Assembly (NCBI GenBank): GCA_029553955.1
Contig: JAKPJZ010000140.1
Location: 1-41,972, forward strand
From: Chloroflexota bacterium
GTDB taxonomy: Bacteria > Chloroflexota > Anaerolineae > SpSt-313
DNA: 41,972 bases
Direction: 5' to 3'
Shown piece after piece: positions 29,480-38,806 of the stretch (positions are counted from its first letter, which is position 1; every line of letters starts with the position of its first letter). The notes below the pieces were generated by a model. The model saw only the letters and a list, made by a program, of their open reading frames with translations. It was not told the DNA's origin and made no database searches. The position numbers and the translations under genes are program-made.

Positions 29480-31210
29480 ATGCGTTTTTCACAGCTCTTC
29501 GGGCGCACGCTGCGCGAGGTGCCGGCCGAGGCCGAGTTGGTGAGCCACCAGTTGCTCGTGCGCGCGGCGATGATCCGCCAGCTCGCGGCGGGCATCTACT
29601 CGTACCTGCCGCTGGGCTGGCGCGTCTTGGCCAAGATCGAGCGCATCCTGCGCGAGGAGATGGACCGCATCGGCGGGCAGGAGCTGCTCTTGCCCGTGGT
29701 GCACCCCGCCGAGGTCTGGCAGGCCACCGGCCGCTGGCAGGCGCCCGCCCCCGGCCCCGCACTCGTCCGCTTCCGCGACCGCTGGGGCCACGACCTGGTC
29801 ATCGCCATGACGCACGAAGAGGTCATCGCCGACCTGGTCAAGTCGGAGGTCTTTTCCTACCGCCAGTTGCCCTTCATGGTCTACCACATCCAGACCAAGT
29901 TCCGCGACGAGCCGCGGCCGCGCGGCGGCCTGATCCGCGTGCGCGAGTTTGTGATGAAAGACGCCTATAGCTGCCACACCGACCAGGCGAGCCTCGACGA
30001 GTTCTACCCCAAGATGTACGAAGCCTATGTCAAGATCTTCCAGCGCTGCCACCTGGACCATGTCGCCGTGGAGGCCGACACCGGCATGATGGGCGGCGCT
30101 GTGTCGCACGAGTTCATGGCCATCACCAACATCGGCGAAGACACGCTCATCGCCTGCGGCGGCTGCGCCTACAGCGCCAACGTCGAGCGGGCCGAGTTCC
30201 GCAAGGGTGTACCGTCAGCCGAGGCCGAGCGCGAGATCCAGCCCGTGCCCACGCCCGAGATGAAGACCATCGAAGACGTGGCGGCCTTCCTGGGCGTGCC
30301 CACCGAGCAGACGCTCAAGGCGGTCTTTTACACCACATCGCTGGGCGAGCTGATCTTTGCCGTCATCCGTGGCGACCTGTCGATCAACGAGGTCAAGCTG
30401 ACGAACGTGCTGGGCGGTGCGGAGTTGCACCCGGCCACGGAGGAGGAACTGCAGGCGCACGGCATCGTCGCCGGCTATGCCTCACCGGTGGGTCTGAGCG
30501 GCTTGAGCGGCGTGCGCGTGGTGGCCGACGACTCGGTGCGCCTGGGCCGCAACCTGGTGGCCGGCGCCAACCGCCCGGGCTACCACTATCTCAACGTCAA
30601 CTATCCGCGCGATTTCCAGGCCGACATCGAGGCCGATATCGCCCTGGCCCGCACCGGCCTGCCCTGCCCGCGCTGCGAAAGCGTGCTCAGCGAGGCGCGC
30701 GGCATCGAGCTGGGCCACCTCTTCAAGCTGGGGACGCGCTACTCGGCGGCAGTCGGCGCCAACTATCTCGATCAAGAGGGCCGGCCCAGGCCCATCGTCA
30801 TGGGCTCCTACGGCATCGGCACCGGGCGCCTGCTGGCCGCCATCGTCGAGGAACACCACGACGAGCGCGGCATCATTTGGCCGCCGTCGGTGGCGCCCTT
30901 CCAGGTGCACCTGGTCACGCTGGGGCTCGACCAGCCCGAGGTCGCGGCCGCTGCCGATGCGCTCTATGGCGAGCTGCAGCAAGCCGGGCTGGAGGTGCTC
31001 TACGACGACCGCGAGGAGTCGGCCGGGGTCAAGTTCAACGACGCGGACCTCATCGGCATCCCCCTGCGCCTGACCGTCAGCCCGCGCAACCTCAAGGCCG
31101 ACAAGGTGGAGGCCAAGCTGCGCTGGGAGCCCGAGCGCACGCTGCTGCCCCGCGCGCAGGCCGCCGCCCTGGCGCAGAGCCTGCTGGAGCACGCCGAGCT
31201 GCCCGAGTAA
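29480..31210 (+). CDS. proS: Prolyl-tRNA synthetase (bacterial type, with editing domain)
   Basis: This class II synthetase charges tRNA-Pro. At 576 aa it matches the long bacterial form (E. coli 572). Motif 2 is at about 141-161 (FRDEPRPRGGLIRVREFVMKD). The INS (YbaK-like) cis-editing domain, which clears Ala-tRNA-Pro, spans about 225-385. Motif 3 is MGSYGIGTGRLL at about 438-449. The anticodon-binding domain ends the protein. ATG 29480 has GGAGG eight nt upstream. A long palindrome follows 61 nt after the stop. Cytoplasmic and presumably essential. Confidence 0.96.
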   Translation: MRFSQLFGRTLREVPAEAELVSHQLLVRAAMIRQLAAGIYSYLPLGWRVLAKIERILREEMDRIGGQELLLPVVHPAEVWQATGRWQAPAPGPALVRFRDRWGHDLVIAMTHEEVIADLVKSEVFSYRQLPFMVYHIQTKFRDEPRPRGGLIRVREFVMKDAYSCHTDQASLDEFYPKMYEAYVKIFQRCHLDHVAVEADTGMMGGAVSHEFMAITNIGEDTLIACGGCAYSANVERAEFRKGVPSAEAEREIQPVPTPEMKTIEDVAAFLGVPTEQTLKAVFYTTSLGELIFAVIRGDLSINEVKLTNVLGGAELHPATEEELQAHGIVAGYASPVGLSGLSGVRVVADDSVRLGRNLVAGANRPGYHYLNVNYPRDFQADIEADIALARTGLPCPRCESVLSEARGIELGHLFKLGTRYSAAVGANYLDQEGRPRPIVMGSYGIGTGRLLAAIVEEHHDERGIIWPPSVAPFQVHLVTLGLDQPEVAAAADALYGELQQAGLEVLYDDREESAGVKFNDADLIGIPLRLTVSPRNLKADKVEAKLRWEPERTLLPRAQAAALAQSLLEHAELPE

Positions 31211-31228
31211 GCCAGCCGGGAGAACGGT

Positions 31229-31260
31229 TCACCGCAGAGGCGCCGAGGACGCAGAGGAGG
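31229..31260. repeat. Single arm of the CCGCAGAGGCGCAGAGG family
   Basis: CACCGCAGAGGCGCCGAGGACGCAGAGG-like units (31229-31260) match the arms at 19214-19244. No facing arm was seen. Confidence 0.55.
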
Positions 31261-31270
31261 GCTTGGGCCA

Positions 31271-31352
31271 GGGGGATTTGGCGGGCTGGCGTGTGCCGCC
31301 GGTCGCCCCTGTAGGGGCGACCGGCGGCACACGCCAGCCCGCCAAATCCCCC
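31271..31352. repeat. Long perfect palindrome 7 (39-bp arms, 4-nt loop)
   Basis: Arms 31271-31309 and 31314-31352, loop TGTA. It lies between the convergent proS and phosphodiesterase-like genes, 61 and 54 nt from their stops, where it could serve both. Confidence 0.92.
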
Positions 31353-31405
31353 ACATGTGGTCCGTACCGGGTGATGGCGTAGCGTTTGAGCCGGTTGACG
31401 GCACT

Positions 31406-32725
31406 TCAGTCGAGCCGGGCCATGAGCAGGGGCGAGAGCATTTCCCAGCGCGTGAGGCCGCCGTGCATGCCCATGGGCGGGTGCTCGCGCTTGCGGTGGT
31501 CGAGCACATAGTGATCGCGCGCGATGAGCAGCACATCGCCCAGCCGGCTGGCCGCTTCGGGGGCCAGGCGCCCCGAGCCGAGCAGGCCCGTCTCCAGTGC
31601 GGCGCCGGCGCGGATGGGCACGAACTGCTCGGCGAGATGCTCGCGCGCGTAGGCCTCCACCGCGTCGACGTAGCCCTGGCGGGCGTAGAGATAGGCCGCA
31701 CGCATGCCACCGGTCGCCGGCAGCAGCAGGTGGCTGCGCAGCTCCTGGTGGTCGGTGGTATAGATCGAAGCCCCCGGCTGGGGCAGTTGGCCGTGGTCGC
31801 TCGTGAGCACGAGCATGGTGCCGCGGCGCTCCTCGGGCGTCAGGCCGTTCAGGAACTCGCGCTCGAGGGAAAAGGCGAGGCTGCGCACCCCCGCGCGCCA
31901 GGCATCGCCGCCCGGGCCATCGACGTGGCCGATATTGTCGACCTCGTGCATATAGCCCACCAGCAGCAGGCGCTCGTTGCTGTGGGCGCTCAGCATGTGG
32001 CGCAGACGCACGCACATGTCGGCGGCCGTCACAAAACGCCCCACTTCAGCGACGCCGCGGTAGGAGATGCGCGAGAACCCCGTCATCGCCAGGTCGAGGT
32101 TGATGAGCGTGCGCGTGGTCACGCCCTGCCCCACGAGCGCCTCGGCTAGCCCCGGCACCGGCGCGAACTCTTCGGGCACGAGCCCGCGCCCGATCATCTC
32201 GTCGCGTTGGCGCACACCCATGGGGCTAAAGATCAGCATGTCGACGACCGTGCCGAACTCGCGCAGGTACAGGATGTGGCCCACGAGGCCGTGCTGTGCC
32301 GGGCCATAGCCCGTCCACAGCGTAGTCAGCGCCGACGAGGTCGTGCTGGGAAAGACCGAAGTGATGGGCAGGCAGCGACCGTCGCGGGCGAGGCGTGCCA
32401 GGCTCAGCTCTGGCTCCTCCTGCAGCAGCGCGCACAGGTCCAGCCAGCCCGCCGCATCGAGGATGAGCCACACAACCCGCTGCACGCCATCGGCCAGGCC
32501 CATCCACATCGCGTCGGGCAGGGGGCCGGCGGCGCCGGTCAGCTTGGCCCCCAGGATCTCGGCGAGCGTGGCCGGCAGGTTAGCGATGGAGACGCCGTGA
32601 CAGGGCACGACGAAATCGTCGGGCAGCCCCAGGGTCGCCAGCGCGGGCGAGCGCTGCTCGATCAGGTAACGCTCCAGCAGCTCGGGCGAGCGCAGCAGAT
32701 GCTCGGGCAGGCAGCCACTCTGCAT
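31406..32725 (-). CDS. Alkaline-phosphatase-superfamily phosphodiesterase (NPP-like)
   Basis: This is predicted to be a two-metal hydrolase of phosphodiesters or phosphonate-type substrates (type I phosphodiesterase/nucleotide pyrophosphatase family). In the 439-aa product the metal ligands and nucleophile fall in family order. The first Asp is in VWLILDAAGW (about 89) and the nucleophile Thr in FPSTTSSALTTLWTG (about 124). The Asp/His pair is in YMHEVDNIGHVDGP and the next pair in LTSDHGQ (about 311). The final His is in MGMHGGLTRWE. No signal peptide is visible. ATG 32725 has GGAG six nt upstream; the longer TTG frame to 32767 lacks one. Substrate is unknown. Confidence 0.83.
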   Translation of the reverse strand: MQSGCLPEHLLRSPELLERYLIEQRSPALATLGLPDDFVVPCHGVSIANLPATLAEILGAKLTGAAGPLPDAMWMGLADGVQRVVWLILDAAGWLDLCALLQEEPELSLARLARDGRCLPITSVFPSTTSSALTTLWTGYGPAQHGLVGHILYLREFGTVVDMLIFSPMGVRQRDEMIGRGLVPEEFAPVPGLAEALVGQGVTTRTLINLDLAMTGFSRISYRGVAEVGRFVTAADMCVRLRHMLSAHSNERLLLVGYMHEVDNIGHVDGPGGDAWRAGVRSLAFSLEREFLNGLTPEERRGTMLVLTSDHGQLPQPGASIYTTDHQELRSHLLLPATGGMRAAYLYARQGYVDAVEAYAREHLAEQFVPIRAGAALETGLLGSGRLAPEAASRLGDVLLIARDHYVLDHRKREHPPMGMHGGLTRWEMLSPLLMARLD

Positions 32726-32791
32726 GGTATGCTCCGTATGCCATGGTCCGTCTGGAGAGGGCAGCAAATAGCGTGCCCTCGCTCCCGCCGG

Positions 32792-32847
32792 AGTCCCGAA
32801 CTTGTTCGGGCGGCCCTGGGCTTCGCCCCAACAAGTTGGGGAGTCCG
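32792..32847. repeat. CCCGAACTTGTTCGGG / CCCCAACAAGTTGGGG repeat
   Basis: Two linked palindromes with GGAGTCC flanks in inverted orientation are related to the CCCCGACAAGTCGGGGAGTC units at 17017 and 18320. It lies upstream of the sbcD promoter. Confidence 0.55.
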
Positions 32848-32865
32848 GTTACGTGATCGTGCTCC

Positions 32866-32893
32866 TTGCCCCCTGGGCGCGCCGGTGTATAAT
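32866..32893 (+). promoter_or_regulatory. Promoter of the sbcD-sbcC-nurA operon
   Basis: TTGCCC (32866-32871), a 16-nt spacer and TATAAT (32888-32893), 54 nt before the sbcD start. Confidence 0.7.
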
Positions 32894-32947
32894 AGTGCCC
32901 ACACCGGACTGGGCCAGCCGGCCCACCCGCCTCAACGGAGGATGCCC

Positions 32948-34219
32948 GTGCGCTTCCTGCACATGGCCGATATTCACCTGGGCTACCAACAGTACAATTC
33001 CCGCGAGCGCTTTGACGATTTCGCCCGGGCCTTTCTGCACGTCGTCGACGAGGCCATCACGCGCGAGGTAAGCTTTGTGCTGCTGGCTGGCGACCTCTTC
33101 GAGAAGCGCACCGTCGACCCCCTCGCCATGCGCCAGGCGGTGGAGGGCCTGCAGCAGTTGCGGGATGCGCAGATCCCGGCCATCGCCGTGGAGGGCAACC
33201 ACGAGCGCGCCCACTACCGCGACCAGTACTCGTGGCTCGAATTCCTCGACGCCATCGGCCTGATCACGCTGCTCAACCCCGCCGTGCAGGATGGCCGGCT
33301 GCACTTTGCGCCCTACGCCCCCGAGGGCGGCGGCGCCTACGTGGACCTGCCCGGCGGCGTGCGCGTGTATGGCTTGAAGTACTATGGCGCCTCGACCGAC
33401 CGCGTGCTGGCCATGTTTACCGAGGGGCTGGCGGCGCTCGCAGGCCCGGCGCCGGCCTACTCGATCCTCCTGATGCACGCCGGGCTCGAGGGCATCCTCG
33501 ACCGCTGCTCGGGCGCCGTGACGCGCCGCGCCATCGAACCGCTGCGACCGCTGGTCAATTATGTCGCCCTGGGCCACATCCACAAACCCTACGAGGTCGA
33601 CAATTGGATCTTTAACCCCGGGTCGCTCGAGACCTGGTCGGTGGACGAGAGTGAGTGGGCCGAGCGCGGCTACTACCTGGTCGAGCTGGCGGCACACAGC
33701 GCCATGGCCCACCAGGCCGAGCTCGTAGCCACGCCGCGGCGGCGCTTCATCCGGCTCCAGGTCTCGGTTGACGCCTGCGCCAGCCCCCAGGCCATCTACG
33801 ATGCCGTGCGCGCCAAGGCCGAATCCGCGGCGGCCATGCGCCCCGCCGGCGACGACCGCCCGCCGGTGGTGGAGCTGACCCTGGAGGGCACGCTCCCCTT
33901 CGACCGCCTCGACCTCGACATCGGGCATGTCGAAGACACTGTCACAGCGGCCTTTGAGGCGCTGCTGGCGCGGGTGCAGAACAAGGCCAAGCCCGCCGGC
34001 TCCAACGTCGACGTAGGCCCGGCCGGCTCGCGCGCCCAGCTCGAGCAGCAAGTGCTCTGCGGGCTGATCGAGCGCGACGAGCGCTTTCGCTCCGCAGCCA
34101 GCCAGTGGGCCGAGGTGGCCATCGAGCTGAAGCGCAGGACGCTCACGGGCTCGTCGCCCGACGACATCCTGGGCTACCTGCGCGAGGCGCGCGGCCAGCT
34201 CGCCGCGCAGGGCGATTAG
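32948..34219 (+). CDS. sbcD: Mre11/SbcD-type DNA exonuclease
   Basis: SbcD/Mre11 is the manganese nuclease of the SbcCD (Mre11-Rad50) complex that opens hairpins and processes double-strand ends. The 423-aa product has all phosphoesterase motifs. They are ADIH (Asp8, His10), LLAGDLFEKR (Asp49), GNHERAHY (Asn84, His85), LMHAGLEG and LGHIHKPYE, then FNPGSLE. The C-terminal about 150 residues are the capping and Rad50-binding region. GTG 32948 was chosen, as GGAGG lies exactly six nt upstream; the ATG at 32942 directly abuts that site. sbcC follows after 3 nt. Confidence 0.93.
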   Translation: MRFLHMADIHLGYQQYNSRERFDDFARAFLHVVDEAITREVSFVLLAGDLFEKRTVDPLAMRQAVEGLQQLRDAQIPAIAVEGNHERAHYRDQYSWLEFLDAIGLITLLNPAVQDGRLHFAPYAPEGGGAYVDLPGGVRVYGLKYYGASTDRVLAMFTEGLAALAGPAPAYSILLMHAGLEGILDRCSGAVTRRAIEPLRPLVNYVALGHIHKPYEVDNWIFNPGSLETWSVDESEWAERGYYLVELAAHSAMAHQAELVATPRRRFIRLQVSVDACASPQAIYDAVRAKAESAAAMRPAGDDRPPVVELTLEGTLPFDRLDLDIGHVEDTVTAAFEALLARVQNKAKPAGSNVDVGPAGSRAQLEQQVLCGLIERDERFRSAASQWAEVAIELKRRTLTGSSPDDILGYLREARGQLAAQGD

Positions 34220-34222
34220 CCG

Positions 34223-36928
34223 ATGGAAATCCGCACGCTCGAGCTGGAGAACGTCAAGTCGTACGCCCACGAGACGGTGACTTTTGCCCGCGGCACCAAC
34301 GCCATCTGCGGCCCCAACGGCGCCGGCAAGAGCACCATCCTCGGAGCGCTGGGCTACGCCCTCTTCGACCACGTCCCCTGCCGGCCGATTGCCAACCTGG
34401 TGCGCGAGGGCGAAAAGACGGCGACCATCGCCGTGACCGTGCTGGCCGCCGACGAGCGCGAGTACCGCGTGGTGCGCCGCTGCGGTGCCGCGACGCAGTA
34501 CTATGTCTATGACCCCGAGCTCGACGGCAAGGTAGCCGACGGCGCCGTCGACGTGCGCAACTGGCTGCGCGAGCAGTTCGGCGTCGACGAGACGGTGGAC
34601 CTGGCCGCACTCTTTCACGATGCCGTCGGCGTGCCCCAGGGGCTGCTGACCGCGGCCTTTCTCGAAAAGCCGAGCGTGCGCCGCGCGGTATTCAACCCCC
34701 TACTGCGCGTCGAAGAGTATGCGCAGGCCTTCGAGGCGCTGCTCGACTCGCGGCGCGCCGTCGAGGAGCACGTGCACGCCGCCGAGACGCTCATCGCCGG
34801 CCTGCAGGCCGAGGCCCGCGAGCTGCCCGGCCTGGAGGAGATGGCGGCGACGCTGGCGCAGGCGCTGGAAAGCGGCCGCGCGCGCCTGGCCGAGCTCACA
34901 GTGCAACTGGCCGCGCTCGCCGTTGACAAGCGCGCGCTCGAGGCCGCCCGCGACCGTCTGCAAAAGCTCACCGAAGAGGCCGGCCGGCTCGACGAGCGCA
35001 TCGCCGGCCTGAAGGCGCAGCTCGAGCAGGCGCACCGCTCGGTGGCGGCCGCCGAGGAGGCACAGCGCGCCCTGGCCGAGAGCGAGCCCGGGCATCGCGT
35101 CTACCTCGAGGCGCAGCAGCGGCAGCGGGCGCTCGAGGCGCGGCGTGAGGAGCGGGCGCGCCTGCGCCAGGCGTTGAGCGCAGGCCAGGTGGAGGCCACC
35201 CTCGCCGCCGAGCGTCTGCGCCGCGCCGAGGAGGACCTGGCGCGCGCGCAGGATGCGGCCGCCGAGGCCGAGCGGCTGCAACCCAAGGCCGAGGAGCAGG
35301 CGCGGCTGGAGGCGGCCCTGAGCGAGGCACAGGGCGAGGCGCGGCGCTGGGAGGCAGCCGCCAGAGCGCTGGAGCGCGAACGCGCCCGCCTGGCCGAGCT
35401 CGAAACGCGGCTGCAGGCGGTGTTGGCCGGGCTCGAGGAGACGGCACGCCTGGAGCAGGAGCGCGGCGAGCGCACGGCGCGGCTGGAGTCATTGGCGCGC
35501 GACTTTGATACGCTGCGCGCCGAGCATGCCGTGCGACAGGCCGCGTTGGCGCACGTCGAGGAGCAGAGCGCAGCCCTGGGCGAGGTGGCGGCGGCGCAGT
35601 GCCCGGTATGCGAGGCCGAGCTGGGCGAGGGGCGGCGCAGCGAGCTGCTGCGGCGCAACGTCGGGCAGGCGGAGGCGCTGCGCGAGCGTCTCGCCGAGCT
35701 GGCGGCGCAAGAGGGCGCGGCCCAGGCCGAGCGCGAGGCAGTGACGGCGGCCCTGCAGGCGCTGGAGCGGCGCCGGGCGCGGCTGCCCCGGGCAGCGGAG
35801 CGCGAGGCGCTCGAGGCGCAGTGCGCGGCCGGGCGCGCAGCCGTGCAGGAGGCCAGGCAGGAGGCGGAGCGCCTGGCCCAGGCGCAGCCGCGGGCCGCCG
35901 CGCTCGAGGCCGAGCTGGCCGCCCTCGGCGACCCGCGCCGCGCCTACGAGCGCGCCCTCGATACAGCCCGCGAGCGCGCGGCGCTGGCGCAGCGGGTGGA
36001 GCGCGAGCGCACCCGCGAGGCGGCGGGCGCGGCGCGGTTGGCCGAGCTGCAGGGGCAGCTCACCGCCTATGCCGGGCTCGACGAGCAGGTGGCCACCGTA
36101 CGCGAGGCGCTCGCAGCGGCAGAACCCGACCACCGGCGCTACCTGCAGCACGAGCGCGAAGCCGGGGTATTGCCCACCCGCCTGGCCGAGCGCGAGCACG
36201 TGCAGGGTGAGCTGCAGGGCGTGCGCCAGGGCCGCGAGGCGCTGGCGGGCGAGCTGGCCGCGGCCACGGCGGCCTACCACGCCGAGGACTATGGGCGCAC
36301 GGTCGATGCCTACCAACAGGCCAGCGGCGAAGAGAGCCGGCTCCTGGCCACGGTAGAAATGCAGGGCGCCGAGCTCGCGCGCGCCCAGGCGCGCATCGCC
36401 CACCTGCATCAGGTGCAGGCGCAATGGCGCCAGGCCAGGCAGGAGCTCGCCGGCTGGCGCGAGCTAGGACAGTTACTCGAGTACCTGCGGCGCACGATCA
36501 AAGAGGCCGGCCCTCAGATCACCAAGGCGTTGGTCGACACCATCTCGCTCGAAGCCGCCGGCCTGTACAGCGACATCACAAGCGACCAGATCAGCCGCCT
36601 GCACTGGAGCGAGGACTATGAGGTGCTGCTCGAGCACAAGAGCTACCAGCGCACCTTCCAGCAGCTCTCGGGCGGCGAGCAGATGGCCGCGGCGCTCGCC
36701 GTGCGCCTGGCGCTGCTCCGCGAGGTCTCGGGGATCGACATCGCCTTCTTTGACGAGCCCACCTCCAACCTCGACGACACGCGGCGCGAGAACCTGGCCG
36801 AGCAGATCCTGACGGTGAAGGGCTTTGGCCAGCTCTTTGTCGTCAGCCACGACGACACGTTCGAGCAGGCCACCGACCACATTGTGCGCATCGCCAAGGA
36901 GGATGGGGCGAGCAGGGTGGTGAGCTGA
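34223..36928 (+). CDS. sbcC: Rad50/SbcC-type SMC ATPase
   Basis: This is the ATPase partner of SbcD, bridging and scanning DNA ends. The 901-aa product has an N-terminal Walker A GPNGAGKST (30-38). A long Ala/Glu/Arg/Leu-rich antiparallel coiled coil follows (about 180-740), with the zinc hook CPVC (Cys460, Cys463) at its tip. The C-terminal ATPase half has signature LSGGEQ (815-820), Walker B with Asp844-Glu845 (FFDEPTSNLDD) and a D-loop. It is shorter than E. coli SbcC (about 1050 aa) and closer to archaeal Rad50. Its stop overlaps the nurA start (TGATG). Essentially free of odd features; codons are extremely GC-rich. Confidence 0.94.
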   Translation: MEIRTLELENVKSYAHETVTFARGTNAICGPNGAGKSTILGALGYALFDHVPCRPIANLVREGEKTATIAVTVLAADEREYRVVRRCGAATQYYVYDPELDGKVADGAVDVRNWLREQFGVDETVDLAALFHDAVGVPQGLLTAAFLEKPSVRRAVFNPLLRVEEYAQAFEALLDSRRAVEEHVHAAETLIAGLQAEARELPGLEEMAATLAQALESGRARLAELTVQLAALAVDKRALEAARDRLQKLTEEAGRLDERIAGLKAQLEQAHRSVAAAEEAQRALAESEPGHRVYLEAQQRQRALEARREERARLRQALSAGQVEATLAAERLRRAEEDLARAQDAAAEAERLQPKAEEQARLEAALSEAQGEARRWEAAARALERERARLAELETRLQAVLAGLEETARLEQERGERTARLESLARDFDTLRAEHAVRQAALAHVEEQSAALGEVAAAQCPVCEAELGEGRRSELLRRNVGQAEALRERLAELAAQEGAAQAEREAVTAALQALERRRARLPRAAEREALEAQCAAGRAAVQEARQEAERLAQAQPRAAALEAELAALGDPRRAYERALDTARERAALAQRVERERTREAAGAARLAELQGQLTAYAGLDEQVATVREALAAAEPDHRRYLQHEREAGVLPTRLAEREHVQGELQGVRQGREALAGELAAATAAYHAEDYGRTVDAYQQASGEESRLLATVEMQGAELARAQARIAHLHQVQAQWRQARQELAGWRELGQLLEYLRRTIKEAGPQITKALVDTISLEAAGLYSDITSDQISRLHWSEDYEVLLEHKSYQRTFQQLSGGEQMAAALAVRLALLREVSGIDIAFFDEPTSNLDDTRRENLAEQILTVKGFGQLFVVSHDDTFEQATDHIVRIAKEDGASRVVS

Positions 36929-38103
36929 TGCTCGATCTGCGTCGCGTGGCCACGGCCCTGGCCGCCAAGCGCGAGCTGTTCACCGGCTACGGCGCGGCCC
37001 ACGGCAGCGCCCTGGAGGGCTATCGCGCCCGTTGGCTCGAGGTGTCGGCGCTGCCGCAGGCCGAGGTCGAAGCGCGGCTGGCGGGGGTCGCCGGGCCGGG
37101 CGCGCGGCCCAGCGCCGAGCACGATCGCTGCCGCGGCCCCGTCGTGCCCTTTGCGCCCCGCTGGCACACCCACGAAGAGGCGCGCGCCTGGGCGCGCCAG
37201 GTGCTCGTCGGCGTGCCCACCATCGCCGTCGACGGCTCGCAGATCTCGCCGTCGAAGGATTTCTCGCTGCCCGTGGGCGCCGTGCAGATCGGCTGGTTCG
37301 AGAACCACCATGACCCGGCCGGCAGTTACGTCAAGGACGTTGCGTTCGAAGTGCTGGCGCCCGGCGAGCTGGCCATCGGCGACCACGGCGATGACGGCTT
37401 CCCCGACCAGATGGTCAACCTGCACCGCTTCGAGGGCGAGTGCCGCCGCCTCGTGGCCTGCATGGAGGCGTACCGCGGCCGCGAGCCCTGGCCGGTCTGC
37501 TTCTTTGACGGCTCGCTCATCGTCTCCTTCGCCCAGCAGATGGCGCCGGCGCACCAGGCGCGCTACGTGCGAGCGGTGACGGGGCTGCTCACCGCCTCGC
37601 AGCGCACGCAGGTGCCGCTCGTCGGCTATGTGGATACGAGCTATGCCGCCGACCTGGCGGCCATGCTCGACGTGATCGGCCAGGTGCGGGGCGAGCGCCG
37701 CGTGGCCGATGCCGCCTTCCTGCACCCGCTGCTCACCTGGGGCGAGCGCACGCCGGCCTGGATCTGCGCCCGCGACGACCGCGTGGCCCCGCTCGACGGC
37801 AAGTACTATGAGCAGGTGGCGTTCACCTACCTGCAGACGACCGCCGGCAATCCACCGGCCCGGCTCGAGGTGCCGCGCTGGCTGGTGGAGGCGGGCCGGC
37901 TCGAGGCGGTGCTCGACGTGGTGCGCGCCGAGTGCGTCGTCGGCAACGGCTACCCCTACGCCATCGAGACCGCCGACGCCGTCGCCGTCATCACCATGCA
38001 GGACCGCGAGCGCTTTTGCGCCGCCTTTCAGCGCTTCGCCGCGCAGGAGGGGCTGCCCCTGCGCTTCAGCCGCAAGGCAGGCAGCAAACTCGGGAGAAGA
38101 TAG
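36928..38103 (+). CDS. nurA: NurA-type DNA end-resection nuclease
   Basis: NurA is the 5'-3' nuclease that works with the HerA helicase and Mre11-Rad50 to make 3' overhangs. The 391-aa product has the RNase-H-like catalytic core. The first Asp is in IAVDGSQISPSKD (about 105). The second acidic motif is in VCFFDGSLIVSF (about 196), and a third in VGYVDTSYAADL (about 234). The first 90 residues are helical. ATG 36928 overlaps the sbcC stop, so it is translationally coupled. A long palindrome begins 9 nt after the stop. Confidence 0.9.
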   Translation: MLDLRRVATALAAKRELFTGYGAAHGSALEGYRARWLEVSALPQAEVEARLAGVAGPGARPSAEHDRCRGPVVPFAPRWHTHEEARAWARQVLVGVPTIAVDGSQISPSKDFSLPVGAVQIGWFENHHDPAGSYVKDVAFEVLAPGELAIGDHGDDGFPDQMVNLHRFEGECRRLVACMEAYRGREPWPVCFFDGSLIVSFAQQMAPAHQARYVRAVTGLLTASQRTQVPLVGYVDTSYAADLAAMLDVIGQVRGERRVADAAFLHPLLTWGERTPAWICARDDRVAPLDGKYYEQVAFTYLQTTAGNPPARLEVPRWLVEAGRLEAVLDVVRAECVVGNGYPYAIETADAVAVITMQDRERFCAAFQRFAAQEGLPLRFSRKAGSKLGRR

Positions 38104-38111
38104 CCATACAA

Positions 38112-38191
38112 GTGGGGTTTATGGTGGTTTGGCTGCCGTGCGGGCCGCCCGCGGGCGGCCCGCACGGCAGCCAAACCACCATAAACCCCAC
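38112..38191. repeat. Long perfect palindrome 8 (40-bp arms, no loop)
   Basis: Arms 38112-38151 and 38152-38191 with a CCCGCGGG core. It starts 9 nt after the nurA stop and ends 2 nt before the GGAGAGG ribosome site of the next gene, inside a co-directional gene group. Confidence 0.92.
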
Positions 38192-38205
38192 AGGAGAGGA
38201 TCATC

Positions 38206-38793
38206 ATGCGCATCGGCAAAATCGCCCGATCCTCGAGCCACATCGACTATGTGTGCCAGGTGCACCAGCCCGGCGAGGTGGAGCACGTGCCCGGCCCGGC
38301 CGACTATGCCTTCGGCAGGTTCGTGCGCGTGGCCGGCGGTGCGGGGCAGGCCGTCGTCGGCATCATCTACAACACGGTGCTGGTCAACCCCGAGTTCGGC
38401 GCGCTGGGGCCGCGCCTGTCGCCAGCGCAGGACCTGGCGGTCTTTTCGCCCGACTATTTGAACGAAAAGGTGACGTTGGTGGGCATTGTGGCCATCGGCA
38501 CCTGGGGGCCGGCGGGGGCCATCGGCCACGGCGTGCCGCCGCAGACGGTGCAGATCGATGCCCCGGTGGATTCGATGGACGATGAGGAGGTGCGCGCCTT
38601 CCACGCGGGCGGCGAGCGCGGCGTGCGCCTGGGCTACGCGCCGCTGCTCATCGCCCACGGCAACCCGCTGGCCCGCCACCTCCTGCTCGATATCATCGCG
38701 CGGCTGGAAGCGCTCTGCCCGCAGGCGGCAGCGCAACTCCAGGTCGTCAAGGCCAACGTGGCCTGGCGGGCGGCAGTTGAACCGTTGGGATAG
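38206..38793 (+). CDS. Uncharacterised protein between nurA and herA
   Basis: I do not recognise a named family. The 195-aa product opens with a beta-rich segment, MRIGKIARSSSHIDYVCQV, then GRFVRVA, VVGIIYNTVLVNP and VTLVGIVAIG. This spacing resembles the small barrel (HAS-barrel) at the N-terminus of HerA-type ATPases. The second half is helical (ARHLLLDIIARLEALCP). No catalytic motif is seen. ATG 38206 has GGAGAGG seven nt upstream. Position between nurA and herA suggests an accessory subunit of the resection complex. That link is inferred from context only. Confidence 0.85.
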   Translation: MRIGKIARSSSHIDYVCQVHQPGEVEHVPGPADYAFGRFVRVAGGAGQAVVGIIYNTVLVNPEFGALGPRLSPAQDLAVFSPDYLNEKVTLVGIVAIGTWGPAGAIGHGVPPQTVQIDAPVDSMDDEEVRAFHAGGERGVRLGYAPLLIAHGNPLARHLLLDIIARLEALCPQAAAQLQVVKANVAWRAAVEPLG

Positions 38794-38806
38794 ACGTACT
38801 GGTGTC

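Noticed and set aside
32849..34618. Minus-strand 589-codon frame opposite sbcD
   Set aside because: The sbcD frame is fully supported by nuclease motifs, and the shadow crosses the promoter and gene boundary.
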